From Abelmoschus esculentus (Eukaryota > Streptophyta > Magnoliopsida > Malvales > Malvaceae), in the NCBI GenBank assembly GCA_035048815.1, contig JAUCBN010000020.1, positions 5,463,501-5,527,500 of the forward strand: a stretch of DNA of 64,000 nucleotides, written 5' to 3'. Position numbers and translations under genes: made by a program. Shown here piece by piece: positions 23,801 to 36,100 of the stretch; the stretch's first letter is position 1, and each line of letters starts with the position of its first letter. The notes under the pieces are model-generated. The model was not told where the DNA came from. It saw only the letters and a list, made by a program, of their open reading frames with translations, and did not search any database.

Positions 23801-25397
23801 ATTGAGCTTTATAGTGACCACATTGAAATTAAACCGTGTAAAATGCTCTAAAATTAAGATTAAGTGAACTAATCATATTCAAAAATTCATAATTAACTAT
23901 CTGAACTCTTGAAATTTGATTAAATCTAATTTTGTGGCCGTTTTGTTGGGTTCAAAGCGGTCATGTCTAATTAGGCATTTTTGTGAAACCGTTGGGATTT
24001 TAACCGATTAAATGCTCTAAAATTGAGATTAAGCTGTTTAATTTGATTTAAAATCCCATAATTAACTATTAGAACTCATGACATTTGATTTATTCTTATT
24101 TTGTGGCCGTTTTGTTAGGCTTAAAGTGCGCATATCTAATTGAGCTTATAGTGAACTCATTGAAATTTAAAACAAGAAAAATGCTCTGAAATTGATATTA
24201 AGTTGTTTGATCAAACTGAAAAGCCCATAATTAACAATTTGAACTCGTTAAATGTGTTTAAAGCGTTTATATCTAAACGGGCTTTTAAGTGAACCCGTCG
24301 GAACTTTAACCGAGTAAAATGCTTTAAAATGGAGATTAAGTTATATAATTTGTTTCAACTTCCCCTAATTAAATATTTGAACTCATGAAAATAGATTTAT
24401 TCTTATTTTGCGATCGTTTTGTTAGGTTTAAAGTGTTGTATATCTAAATGGGTTTTATAGTGATCACATTAGAAGTTAAACTGAGTAAAATGATCTAAAA
24501 TTGAGATTAAGTGGATTAATCGTGTTCAAAGGCCCATAATTAACTATTTGAAGTCATAAAATTTGATCAAATCTCATTTTGTGGACCTTTTGTTATGCAT
24601 AAAGTGTGCATATCGAAATGGGATTATTTATAGTGATCACGTTGGAAATTAACCGAGTAAAATGCTCTAAAATTGAGATTAAGTGGTTTAATCCTTTCAA
24701 AAACCCATAATTAACTATTTGAACTCATGAGATTTGATTATCTCATTTTGTGGCCGTTTTGTTGGGTTTAAAGTGTGCATGTCTAATTGGGCATTTAGTG
24801 AAACGGTTGGGATTTTAACCGAGTAAGATGCTCTAAATCGAGATTAAGTTGTATAATTTCATTTAAAATCCCACAATTAACTATTTGAACTCATGACATT
24901 TGATTTATTCTTATTTTGCGGTCGTTTTGTTACGTTGAAAGTGTGCATATTAATTGAGCTTATAGTGAACACATTAGAGTTTAAACCCAGAAAAATGCTC
25001 TAAAATAGGGCTTAAGTGGTTTAATCATATTCAAAAACACATAATTAACGATTTGAACTCTTGAAATTTTATTAAATCTCATTTTATGGTCGTTTTGTTG
25101 GGTTTAAAGCGCGCATGTCTAATTGGCCATTTTATTGAAACCGTTGGGATTTTAACCATGAAAATGCTCTAAAATTGAGATTAAGTTGTGTAATTTGGTT
25201 TAAAATACCACAATTAACTATTATAACTCATGACATTTGATTTATTCTTATTTTTGCGGCCGTTCTGTAGGTTTAAAGTGCGCAAATCTAATTGAGCTTT
25301 ATAGTGACCACATTGAAATTTAACTGAGTAAAATGCTCTAAAATTAAGATTAAGTGAACTAATCATATTCAAAAACCCATAATTAACTATCTGAACT
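14900..25397 (+). repeat. Satellite array 2: about seven 9-mer units
   Basis: This continues the same 9-mer repeat, resuming in the third monomer type. Anchor monomers (ACCACAATTAACTATTATAA) start near 17636, 19160, 20686, 22207, 23717 and 25207, spaced 1524, 1526, 1521, 1510 and 1490 bp. The two short units carry deletions near 23464 and near 24250. The units between about 17.6 and 20.7 kb share private variants such as TAGGTTGCGTAATTTGG. The first anchor position, near 16.1 kb, is a hybrid monomer. The array ends at the family B insertion; the last five bases, GAACT (25393-25397), are its target duplication. Confidence 0.97.
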
Positions 25398-26668
25398 TGA
25401 TATCATCCTAATCGGCACCTATTTATGCATTCTATATATTGAAAAGCATGCTTTTTCTATTTAAGTGATGCTTCATGATTGCATAACTACATATTTATAA
25501 TTATTCTAATTTAGCGTATTCTTAATATTAGCTAAAATATATTATTTTAAGCTCATTTTAGCTTATTTCAATTCGTTTCAGCTTACACAGTGTTTACTTA
25601 TTGTTTTAGTTATTTTAAGTAAAGATAATAGTCTAAGGAAGCTTAAAGACATTAAGGGTAACTCAACTTTTGCTTGGAAAGGATTATGGTAGCTCTTAGC
25701 AGCTCAAGAATAACTAAAACGCAAAGGAATGCAAAGGAACTCAAATGGAGGACTATTTCAGCACGTGAACTTAAAAGGACTATGAAGAGGAGCTCACGAA
25801 CTTAAAGGCCTAGCTCAACTAGCTAAAGTTAGGTCTAGAAAGCTCAAATTGAAAGCAAAATTTGAGCTAGCTAAGTCAGCTAGCTAGCTCAACTCAAGTC
25901 AGCTCATTCTCAGCTCAATCAGCTCATCTCAGCTCACCCTACAACCTTCAACTCAATCATGGAAGGACATGTTCCCTCCCCAAGGGACACAACCGACCAG
26001 CCATGGAGAGAAACATGTTTGGGCGTCACTCCATGGAGGGAAATATGAATTTCACGCCAAAACAAAGAGGCATCACTCTTCATTGGACAGATTCATGATG
26101 GTCCACTTGTTTTCTAATTTCGAGCAGGATACAAGTCGAACTGGGTTTTGGTCTCTTCATGAAAGTTGTTCCGCTATCTCTTATCTTTCCAACGCATGTT
26201 GAATCGTATCAATCTGATATCGGGAGCTCGAGATATTTCCCAATTACTGAAGACTGTGCAGGCTATACCGAAAAGTTACAGCTTTTCGAATAGATTTGGA
26301 GTGAGACACCATTCAAATGAATGGTTATCCGAATAGTTAAATTCCATTTCGGCCAAACCCCTTAGAAAACTATAAGTAGGACTTTTTGTACTTTTTGTAC
26401 TTGTGGCGTCAACCCCTTTCTATCCATCTTGATACTTCAGGTTCTATTAGTTTAATATACTAAAAGGGTCAAAGTCCGTTTATCACTATCCCTTGAAGAT
26501 CAATATAAGATTCGGGATTAGGTTTTCTATAACCTAATTTCTTCCTTGAGTATCTTTAAGATACTATTTCCCTTTTACCATATCACCATCCTTACATATC
26601 CTCTCATTCCATCATCATTCCCGCCCCTTTGCCATCATCACAAATTGTTCTAAACATCCATTCAACCT

Positions 26669-27359
26669 TCATACGCTCCAACTCTCCAAAGATGCTTGTA
26701 GAGAGAAGCTTTGATTGCTCAGACCTTAGAATGCAAGCAAGCCTTGTATCACGCTTGTTTTTTGAGCAAAAGAATGTTAAAAGATGTTGGAAATAAGATA
26801 AGGATGATTCAAGAAGAGGTTATGGTGTTAGGGTATTGTTTAGATGAAAAGGAAGTTGTTTTGGAGAAGGGAATGCATGGGGGATGCTGATGGTTGATTA
26901 GGGAAGGAAATGGAGGTGTTTAAGTGAAGTAAATGATATGGAATGATAAGTTAAGGGCTGGTGAAGAATGATGGACGAAAATGGAAGATGGATGATGTTT
27001 ATGTGATGTTGGAATGATAGTATTCAAAGGGGCAAAGGTTGAACTTATGTTATAGGAACATAAACCCAATCTAGTTGCAACTTTGAGGGTGGTAGATGCA
27101 CTTAGATCTCTTGGAAATGCAATTCCAGAAACCTGAAGTATAAAGGATGGAGGGTGACGCCACAAATCAAAGAGATAATTTGATAAGTCGATAAAGTTCT
27201 TAAAAGAACAAGAATGAGAGATTAACTCACAAACTAAATAATCTGATTCAAAGTTGTGTCTTCAAATTCCAAAATGGCTACATATTTATAGGAAATGAAA
27301 GGGCGTGGACAAGGGACATTTCCCTTTGAAAATGTGTCTGAATAGTGGCCTTGGTGTGT
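26669..27359 (-). repeat. Family C 3' LTR remnant
   Basis: This matches 28643-29335 and 52551-53240. Only the inner (R/U5) portion, at the low-coordinate end, remains. It holds a TATTTATA sequence near 27290, which is TATAAATA on the element strand. Confidence 0.85.
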
Positions 27360-28015
27360 GGAAAGGTGCTAAAACAACTTTCCTTGTACATAAGTACAAG
27401 CACATTTTGTTGTGTGGAAAGGTGCCTCCGAATGTCCCTCCCACGAGCATAAATGGTCATCTTCTTAGTATCTTCCTTGGAGGACTTCTTCCATGACGCT
27501 AGGCTTTCTTTTAAGACATCTTGATCATTCCTCACTTGTTTTGGCGTCAAAGGTGTCAACGTGATCTTCCGGCCTTCAAACTTGAAAATATAATGATTTA
27601 AGTGACCATCATGCATTGCCTTCTTGTCAAATTGCCAGGGCCTCCCAAGGATGATATGGATGGCGTTCATGGGTAATACATCACACAAGATTTCATCCTT
27701 GTAACTTCCTATGGAAATTGGCACTTGTACTTGTCTTGACACGCTGCACTCTCCTTCATTGCTTAACCATTGTAGTTTGTAAGGCTGTGGATGTTCAAAG
27801 GTCCTCAAATCAAGCCTTTCCACCATCATAGTGCTAGCTATGTTTGTGCAACTTCCTCCGTCAATGACTATGCTACACACCTTTCCATTAACATGGCCAC
27901 GGGTGTGAAAGATGTTCTCCCTTTGGTTATCTTCTATTGAATGAACACTTAATGTTCTTTTGATAATCAAAACCTGTCCATAAGTAGATGGAGAAATGCA
28001 AGATTCTAGAAACAT
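27360..28015 (-). pseudogene. Gag-less protease ORF of the C element
   Basis: The ORF starts at ATG 28015 (MFLESCISPSTYGQ) and enters protease at once, with SIVIDGGSCTNIAS carrying the DGG form of the catalytic motif, then LGRPWQFDKKAMHDG and the linker ARGRDIRRHLSTQQN. After MYKESC near 27370 it reads into LTR sequence because of the deletion. In A-family elements about 420 residues of gag and linker precede the same protease. Here gag is absent, and the ATG sits where the A2 gag ATG sits relative to its conserved upstream sequence (ACTAACAATG in both). The start is shared with family B, so gag loss looks ancestral to B and C. Confidence 0.82.
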
Positions 28016-28628
28016 TGTTAGTTAATGAAAAAAAACTCACCAATAGTCACACACAAAAATCCTCACGGTCACTCCAAGGAATAGAAAGATGACACTCAAT
28101 TCACTCGTGTTTACACTCTGGGAATTCTGGCTTTTATTTCCCCTTCTATGCTCACCACTCTCTTGCCTTTTACCTCTCAAATCTCTCAAATCAAGTTCTT
28201 CGAAGAACTTACTCAAAACTTGTCAAATATCCTAAGAAATGATGGCATTTGGGCTGAAACAAAGGTTAGGTTTGCAAATAGAAAGAAGAAAAAAAGTTTA
28301 AAAGAAGAAACAAAAAATTTAGGGATTGAATAGTAAAAGAAAATTTTCAAAGACTAAAGAAAACAGAAACGTTACCACAAAACTCAACTTACAAACTGGT
28401 CTTGAGCAATCAAACTTGAGGAACTTCTCGGAGTTGGTTGCTTGGACGTTTGTACTTGAATCTTCACCCTTTGCAAATTCTGATTTCTTTTCTTTTCTCT
28501 TTTTTTAATCTAATTCAGATTCTTTATATGTTGGAACAATCTGAATTCTCTTTTTTTTTTCCTTTTTTTCTCTTTTTTTTCTTGATCAGAATTGAAATAA
28601 CAAGAAATAGGGCTTACTTTCTTCCTTT
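28016..28628 (-). other. 5' leader of the C element
   Basis: This is the stretch between the primer site and the protease ATG. It resembles the A2 leader at 37522-38228: both contain a stretch like TCACTCCAAGGAATAG followed by CACTCGTGTTT. No gag-like sequence is present. A run of A and G on the element strand lies near the primer site (28500-28600). Confidence 0.6.
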
Positions 28629-28640
28629 GCTCTGATACCA
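28629..28640 (-). promoter_or_regulatory. Primer binding site of the C element, tRNA-iMet
   Basis: On the minus strand this reads TGGTATCAGAGC, the exact initiator-Met consensus, two bases from the LTR end. Confidence 0.9.
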
Positions 28641-28642
28641 TA

Positions 28643-30433
28643 TGATACGCTTCAACTCTCCAAAGATGCTTGTAGAGAGAAACTTTGATTGTCCAAACCT
28701 TAGAATGCAAGCAAGCCTTGTATCACGCTTTTTTCCTGAACAAAAGAATGTTAAAAGATGCTGAAAATAAGATAAGGATGATTCAATAAGAGGTTATGGT
28801 GTTAGGGTATTGTTTAGATGAAAAGGAAGCTGTTTGGGTGAAGGGAATGTGTGGGGGATGTTGATGGTTGATTAGGGAAGGAAATGGAGGTGTTTAAGTG
28901 AAGTAAATGATATGGAATGATAAGTTAAGGGCTGGTGAAGAATGATGGACGAAAATGGAAGATGGATGGTGTTTATGTGATGTTGGAATGATAGTATTCA
29001 AAGGGGAAAAGGTTGAACTTATGTTATAGGAAAATAAACCCAATCTAGCTGCAACTTTGAGGGTGGTAGATGCACTTAGACCTCTTGGAAATGTAATTCC
29101 AGAAACCTGAAGTATAAAGGATGGAGGGTGACGCCAAAAATCAAAGAGATAATTTGATAAGTCGATAAAGTTATTAAAAGAACAAGAATGAGAGATTAAC
29201 TCACAAACTAAATAATCTGATTCAAAGTTGTATCTTCAAATTCCAAAATGGCTACATATTTATAGGAAATGAAAGGGCGTGGACAAGGGACATTTCCCTT
29301 TGAAAACGTGTCTGAATAGTGGCCTTGGTGTGTGTTCAATTGGTGGTGTCTCCCTCTTTAACCGTTCGGTTGAATGGTGTCTCCTTCCAATAATTGTTGT
29401 AACTTTTCGGTTTAAAATTCCATCCTGCACAGTCTTTAGTAAATTGGGCATATCTCGAGTTCCCGATATTAGATTGATGCGATTCAACATTCGTTGGCAA
29501 GATAAGAGATAGAAGAACAACTTTCATGAAGACGCTGAAGCCCAATTCTAATTGTATCCTGCCCGAAATTGGCACACAAGTGGACCATCATGAATCTGTC
29601 CAACGAGGAGTACTATCTCTTAGTTTTTGGCGCCCAAAACATGTTTCCCTCCATGGTTGGTCGGTTGTGTCTCTTGGGGAGGGAACATGTCCTTCCATGG
29701 TTGAGCTGAAGGTTGTAGGGTGAGCTAAGATGAGCTGATTGAGTTGAAAGTGAGCTGACTTGAGCTAAGCTAGCTAGCTGAAAGTTCACCATCTTTGAGT
29801 GATGATTTGAGCTGAACGGCTAACCCCCTAGTTTAGTGAACTGATCCTTAGGGCCATAATACTCTCCTTAAGCCATAAGAGTGTGTGGGAGCTTATCCAA
29901 ATCCCATATGGATGGAAATTCACCATTTGCCGTTTTGAGCTCATTCTGGATTCGTGAGCTGGAACGAAGCTAGCATCCACTTCATTGTGCTGCCTAGGAG
30001 TTTTTGGTACATTTTGGTCTTGATCGAAAGCTGATAAGTACCTCAAACAATGATTCTTTGTTTTGAGCTCAAATGGTGCATTTGAGCTAAATTGGAGCTG
30101 GCCAATAGTCCCTTAAGCTGTGTTCAACTTACCTTGCAAAGAAAACAAATATAATGAATCAAAATGAATGACATAACTATTGAAATGAATTTAAAAGCTG
30201 AAATTAAGTAAACATGTGGTGCTTATTCAATGTGTTACATGTCTTCAACATGTAATAAATTGTATAACTTAACTTTTAGTGCCATTTGACCTCCAAAGTC
30301 TGTAATGCACTTGTGAGTATATGCCTCCTTAAGTTGCTTGGCCTTAGAACGCATGATAGGACCTGGTGGTAGCACTTTTGGGTCTTGATTAATCTGAACA
30401 TGGTCATTGTCTTTCTGAGGCGTGCACATATCA
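28643..30433 (-). repeat. Family C 5' LTR (1791 bp)
   Basis: On the minus strand it runs from TGATATGTGC to AGCGTATCA. Its first 200 bp hold the LTR-encoded pol tail (30235-30433) including GPIMRSKAKQLKEAY. It has a TATAAATA box (29257-29264, minus) and an AGCT-rich tract at about 29700-29790. The part at about 29450-29740 is homologous to the B LTR at about 25940-26260 but lies in the opposite orientation. Confidence 0.9.
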
Positions 30434-30610
30434 ACCCTTGTCAAACCACATGTCCTTCCACTTCCAAATCAGTCCCTAAACTATTCCTTTCATCCTTTAT
30501 CCTTAATTCTTTATTTTGCAGCCACTTCTTGCGAGAGACTTGCTTACTTCCTAGGTCCTACAATAAAAGTTTGCCGTTCAGCATCATCAACAAGATCGGC
30601 ACATATCATA

Positions 30611-30622
30611 TGATATCAAAGC
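30611..30622 (+). promoter_or_regulatory. Primer binding site of left family B, degenerate
   Basis: It reads TGATATCAAAGC, two bases after the LTR end. It differs from TGGTATCAGAGC at two positions, both G to A. The right B copy lacks the site altogether through a 72-bp deletion. Confidence 0.75.
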
Positions 30623-31252
30623 TTTGGTGGAAGAATCAAAGTGCAACAAAAAGCCCGTTCACGCAATTGTAAGTGACTAAACTTTGTCATTTTCAATTTT
30701 TGAGCAAAAAAAAGAAAGAAAAGAGAAAGTCAGTTTAAAAAAAAAAAAGAAAGAAAGAACGAGAAAAGTCAGTTTCAAAAAAAAAAGAGAAAAGAAAATC
30801 AAATTCAAAAGGACAAGATCAAGGGTGAGAAAGCACAACAACATCATCTTCAACATCAAGCCGAGAAGCCATTTCAGCTTCAAGACTTTGATTGTTGGTG
30901 AAGGAAGATTATAAGTTTTCTTGTCAAGTAAGTAATCTCGTTTTTACTTTTTTCATTCTAAACCTTTCTTTTCATCCTATTTCCTTTCTTTTTCTTTTAA
31001 ACTAACAATTTCAGTGACGCGCAAGTACAATTTACTTGTCTAAGTCTTGAATAAGTTCTAAGAACTATACACGCGAGAAAAGAGTGGAAAAAGACAAGAG
31101 AGTTGTGAGATCATAAGAGGACAGTAAAAGCCATTAAGTCCTAAGAGTGCAAACACGGAGAGAGCATAAGAGAGTAATTTTCCTTGGAGTGAATTAGTGA
31201 GGCTTTGTTGGGAAACATATTGGGTAAGAATTTTATTTTCATTATTCTAACC
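30623..31252 (+). other. 5' leader of left family B
   Basis: This is non-coding. Between 30700 and 30800 it holds A-rich runs around repeated AAAGTCAGTTT words, similar to the leaders of the A elements. A GTAAG word at 31223 lies shortly before the ORF start. Confidence 0.55.
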
Positions 31253-31538
31253 ATGTCACCAGAATCTTGTGATTTTTCTTCCACATCAGGACAAGTTCTC
31301 GTTGTGAAAAGAACATTAAGATTAGAAGTGATGAATGAAGAAGACCAACAAAGGGAGAACATTTTCTACACTAGATGCCATGTGAACAACAAGATTTGCT
31401 CTTTAATAATTGATGGAGGAAGTTGTACAAACATAGCAAGCACTTTGATGGTAGAACAACTCGGTCTTGAAACCACCGAACATCCAAATCCATATAAACT
31501 ACAATGGTTGCATGATGGAGGAGAATTAGAAGTCAACA

Positions 31539-33103
31539 TGATAAGAGGGCTCCTTGTTGAGGACGCCTTCTTGATTGTTTCGGATCTAGGATTGAAGTAA
31601 GATGTCTCCTGCAATAAGCATGGCTGCAAATTGGTGTTTAAAAGGGCTGAAAAATTTAGGTAGACAGAATGTAGAAGATGAAGGCTCGGAGAAGTTGACA
31701 ATGGTGGAACGTTGAAAGTATTGGTTTGGTTATGGCTAGGTTTGGTCTTTGGTGAGGTGACTGGTGAGAAATGAAGTTTCTGACAAGGTTGAAAAATAGG
31801 ATGCAAGGGGTAGTACGAAAATGAAATAAAAACAAGGAAAAGAAATAAAATGAAACAAACTCCAAGGATGAACTCGAACAATCTGTTGAACGAACCCGAA
31901 CCTTATCTTGAACTTGCTTCAGACGGACTTGGACCCTTCGATTATCTACAACCGAGAACCCAAAGTATCAAAGGGGTTGACCACGCAAGCAACGAACTTG
32001 AGAAGTCAGAAAGTTCTCAAAAGAACCGAAATGAGAGAAATTCTCACAAAAGTAAATTTCATTCAAATTGTCTTTTTTTTTTTTACATTACAAAGTATAC
32101 ATATATATAGGCTAGTACAAGGGAGTTGGAGCCTAGAATACTTGGCCAGAATTGAATTGGAAGTTTCAGATGAGTGGCCTGAAATGTAAGCACAATTAAC
32201 ATGTGTTAATTATGTTAAATGTGGATGATAAAACTACTCATCCTTATCCTTTGTGGCCGGCTGGTTTTGGAGGGAGAGAAGACTGAATTGCAAACATTTA
32301 ACACATGTGTTTTATGTGTGAAATTCAAAGGAAATAACTCCTTGTCCTTATCTTACTTTGACGCCAACTTCAAGGAGGGAAATCTTGAAATTTGAATCTG
32401 CCACATGCCATGCACATGCACATGCTTGGAATGGATGGTGGACGCCCCTCATGCTGGTCACATGACCATGACACACTCTCCCACGTGGAGGACACCTTTG
32501 AGCTATCCCGGGACTCACCAGCTTGAGTTGAGCTAGTAGAGCTGGAGTTGAGCTGAATGGAGCTGAGTTGAGCTGAATTCAGCTAGCTGAAGTGTTGAGG
32601 ATTAGTTGAGCTGAAACGAGCTGCTAGAAATCCATTGAGCTTTTCCCGAGCTAAGGTGAAGTCCTTCATTTGGTACTCTTCCTTGTGCCTATGAGAAAAC
32701 AAAAGTTATACCATCATAAGTATTGTAAACTTATTAAAGAAAGTTAAAACAAGCTGAAAAACATAGTTATCATATTGGAAAACATGTAACAAGCTAAAGA
32801 AACATGGTAAACATGATTATGAGCTTGTGTTCTTATTGAACTTATTGAAAACACACCTATTTACATGCTTAATAAACACAATACTAGCTTAAGTACTATA
32901 TAGTTACAAGATGTTACACATCAGTATGTAACATAGTGTAAAGTTTATTCTCTAAGGCATATGCATTATTAAGGGATTCTGAGACTTGTAAACATTTAAG
33001 AATAAGAACTTCCCTGAATTGCTTAGCCTTTGATCGAGTGATGGGTCCTGATGGTAAGACCTCCGGATCAGCTGTTTGAGCTTGTGTAGATGTGCTCACA
33101 TCA
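31539..33103 (-). repeat. A2 3' LTR (1565 bp)
   Basis: On the element strand it runs from TGATGTGAGC to CCTCTTATCA. The pol ORF continues 190 bp into it and stops at 32914. It carries an AGCT-rich tract at about 32520-32640 and a TATATATA box at about 32097-32110. Confidence 0.95.
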
Positions 33104-36100
33104 TCCCCCCCTTCTTGAAAAGGATTTGTCCTCAAATCTGCAGAATCATTAAAAGGGGATAAGTCGGAAACATTAAATGTAGCACTTACATTGTATTCAC
33201 CCGGCAAGTCCAACTTGTAAGCATTGTCGTTCACTTTCTCAACCACTTGAAAAGGACCATCTCCTCGTGGTAACAGCTTGGACCGTCGTTGGGTTGGAAA
33301 ACGTTCCTTTCGGAAGTGAATCCAAACCCAATCTCCAACATCGAAGGTAACTCGCTTACGTCCTTTGTTCGCTTGCTTCTCGTATTGTTGAGTCCTTCGT
33401 TCAAGGTTATCTTTAACCTGTTGATGCAACTTCTTTACATAATCAGCCTTGGATTGTCCATCCCTGTTCGTCACTTGTTCATATGGCAAAGGCAACATAT
33501 CGAGAGGAGTGATAGGATTAAATCCATAAACAACCTCAAAAGGTGACATTTTAGTAGCAGAATGAACGGCATGGTTATATGCAAATTCAACATGCGGCAA
33601 ACAATCTTCCCACGTCTTAATATTCTTTTTGATGATGGAACGGAGTAAAGTAGATAAAATACGATTAACAACCTCAGTTTGTCCATCAGTTTGGGGATGA
33701 CAAGTAGTAGAAAACATAAGTTTCGTACCTAATTTGCTCCAAAGAGTCCTCCAGAAGTGACTCAAGAATTTTACATCCCTGTCAGAAACAATCGACCTAG
33801 GAATACCATGTAAACGCACAATTTCCTTAAAGAACAAGTTAGCCACATTAACAGCATCATCGGTCTTATGACACGCAATGAAGTGTGCCATCTTTGAGAA
33901 CCTGTCAACCACAACAAAGATACTATCTCTACCTGTCCTAGTCCTAGGCAATCCCAACACAAAATCCATAGATATATCAGTCCAGGGGGAGTCGGGAATA
34001 GGTAAAGGTAAGTACAAACCGCGTGGTAATACCTTCGACTTTGCTTTCTTACATGTCACGCATCGTTCACACATCCTTTCGACGTCTCGTCGCATCTTTG
34101 GCCAGAATAGATGCTCCTTGAGAATGTGTAACGTCTTGGTGACTCCAAAGTGTCCCATAAGTCCTCCTTCATGAGCTTCTCGAATTAGGACCTCTCGAAT
34201 TGACCCTTGAGGAATGCAGAGTCTTCCTTCTTTGAAAAGATAATCATCATGTCGATAAAATTTCTCATCTGCACCCTTTTCACACAATGTATATCTTTCT
34301 CCAAAATCAGGGTCAGTAGCATATAATTCTTTGATATAGGCAAACCCAATCAAATGAGAGTCTAAGTAATTCAGAAGTGCATACCTACGGGATAAGGCAT
34401 CTGCTACAACGTTGTCTTTACCTTTCTTATATCGAATGACATAAGGAAAAGATTCTAGAAATTCAACCCACTTAGCATGCCTTTTATTCAACTTATGCTG
34501 ACCTGTTATGTGCTTCAAAGCTTCGTGATCGGTGTGAATTACGAATTCTTTCGGTAAGAGATAGTGCTGCCATGTTTCAAGAGCTCGAATCAATGCATAC
34601 ATCTCTTTGTCGTACACTGGATAATTCAAGGTAGCACCACTTAACTTCTCGCTGAAATAGGCAATAGGTCGCTTCTCCTGTGATAAAACGGCTCCAATTC
34701 CTATTCCTGAAGCATCACACTCAATCTCGAACATTTTATCAAAGTTAGGTAAGGCTAACACTGGGGCCTTAGTCAAATAATCCTTAATTTTCAAGAAGGC
34801 TTCTTCCTGTTCATTACCCCAATTGAAGACTGAATTCTTCTTTATAATCCCGGTTAAGGGGGCGGTAATGGAACTGAAATTAGGTACAAACCGACGATAA
34901 AAACTAGCTAAACCATGAAAAGATCTAACCTGACTTATTGATGTCGGTCGAGGCCAATCCTGAATCGCCTTCACCTTTTCTGGATCGACTTCCACACCCT
35001 GTGCAGTCACGATAAAACCAAGAAAGGTAACCTTATCAGTACAAAACATACATTTCTTCAGATTACCAAATAACCTTTCTTTTCTCAATGTGCCAAGAAC
35101 ATTCCTCAAGTGTTCCTCGTGATCCTGCAAAGACTTGCTGTATATAAGAATGTCATCAAAGTACACAACACAATATTTTCCAATGTAAGATCGTAAAACA
35201 TGATTCATCAGACGCATAAAGGTGCTAGGTGCGTTAGTTAAACCGAAAGGCATCACTAACCACTCGTACAGACCCAATTTCGTTTTGAAGGCTGTCTTCC
35301 ATTCGTCGCCTTCTCGCATCCGAATCTGATGATATCCACTCTTTAAATCAATTTTGGAAAATATGGTCGCACCACACAACTCATCTAGCATGTCATCAAG
35401 ACGAGGAATGGGATGCCTATACTTGATGGTAATCTGATTCACCGCTCGGCAATCAACACACATTCTCCATGTTCCGTCTTTCTTGGGTACTAAAAGTACT
35501 GGTACAGCGCACGGACTTAAACTTTCCCGAATGTAACCCTTTTCCATCAACTCGGTGATTTGTTTTTGAAGTTCTTTTGTTTCTTCTGGATTACTTCGAT
35601 ATGCTGGCCGATTTGGAATGGTAGCTCCCGGAATGAAATCAATTTGATGTTCTATACCTCGAATAGGTGGCAACCCACTCGGTGTCTCATCCGGAAACAC
35701 ATCTTCAAACTCCTGCAAAAGAGACGTAATAGATGCAGGCAAATCATTAGGAATATCAGATAACAAACAATACTCCTTATACATTAAAATAAGTAAAGTT
35801 TGTTGAGAGGAAAGACATTTCCTGATATCCTTGCCGCTCGCATATACGTTCGTCTTCTTCCTTTCTGTTTTGGCTTCCTCGACATTCTTTCTCAATCGAA
35901 CCTGATCTTCTTGCACTTGACTCGGTGTCAAAGGTGCTAAGGTGATCTTCTTACCTGCATGTGTAAAAGAATATCGATTTGTAATTCCATCATGCAACGT
36001 ACCTTTGTCGTATTGCCATGGACGTCCCAAAAGTAGGTGACACGCATCCATTGAGACGACATCACAAAGGATTTCATCTTTATACCTCCCTATGGTAAAT

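Larger units (their letters stand above)
26669..30433 (-). mobile_element. Family C Ty3/gypsy element, left copy, internally deleted
   Basis: This minus-strand element is nested in the B 5' LTR. It has a complete 5' LTR (28643-30433), primer site, leader, a protease-coding stretch, then a partial 3' LTR (26669-27359). RT, RNase H, integrase and about 1.1 kb of the 3' LTR are gone. The junction is near 27360, where LTR sequence meets the end of the protease-linker coding region. The leftmost base pair of the element has mutated from TG to TC. The other copy of this insertion (52551-57737) kept the part lost here and lost the part kept here. Confidence 0.9.
25398..30608 (+). repeat. Family B 5' LTR, split by the C element
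   Basis: LTR sequence covers 25398-26668 and 30434-30608 (about 1446 bp), against 1601 bp for the 3' LTR. The missing part lies just after the TATA box (near 26380), where about 110 bp present at 41960-42075 is gone. The TATA box itself reads TATAAGTA instead of TATAAATA. The promoter is therefore probably crippled. It contains an AGCTCA-rich tract at about 25790-25940. The C insertion is flanked by AACCT and ACCCT, an imperfect target duplication. Confidence 0.88.

Noticed and set aside
9412..25397. CRISPR-like array
   Set aside because: Regular spacing is due to whole satellite monomers; there are no unique spacers and the setting is a plant genome.
33170..33350. Chromodomain at the A2 integrase C-terminus
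   Set aside because: The sequence after the GPF/Y-type module goes straight to the polypurine tract, with no chromodomain-like aromatic pattern.
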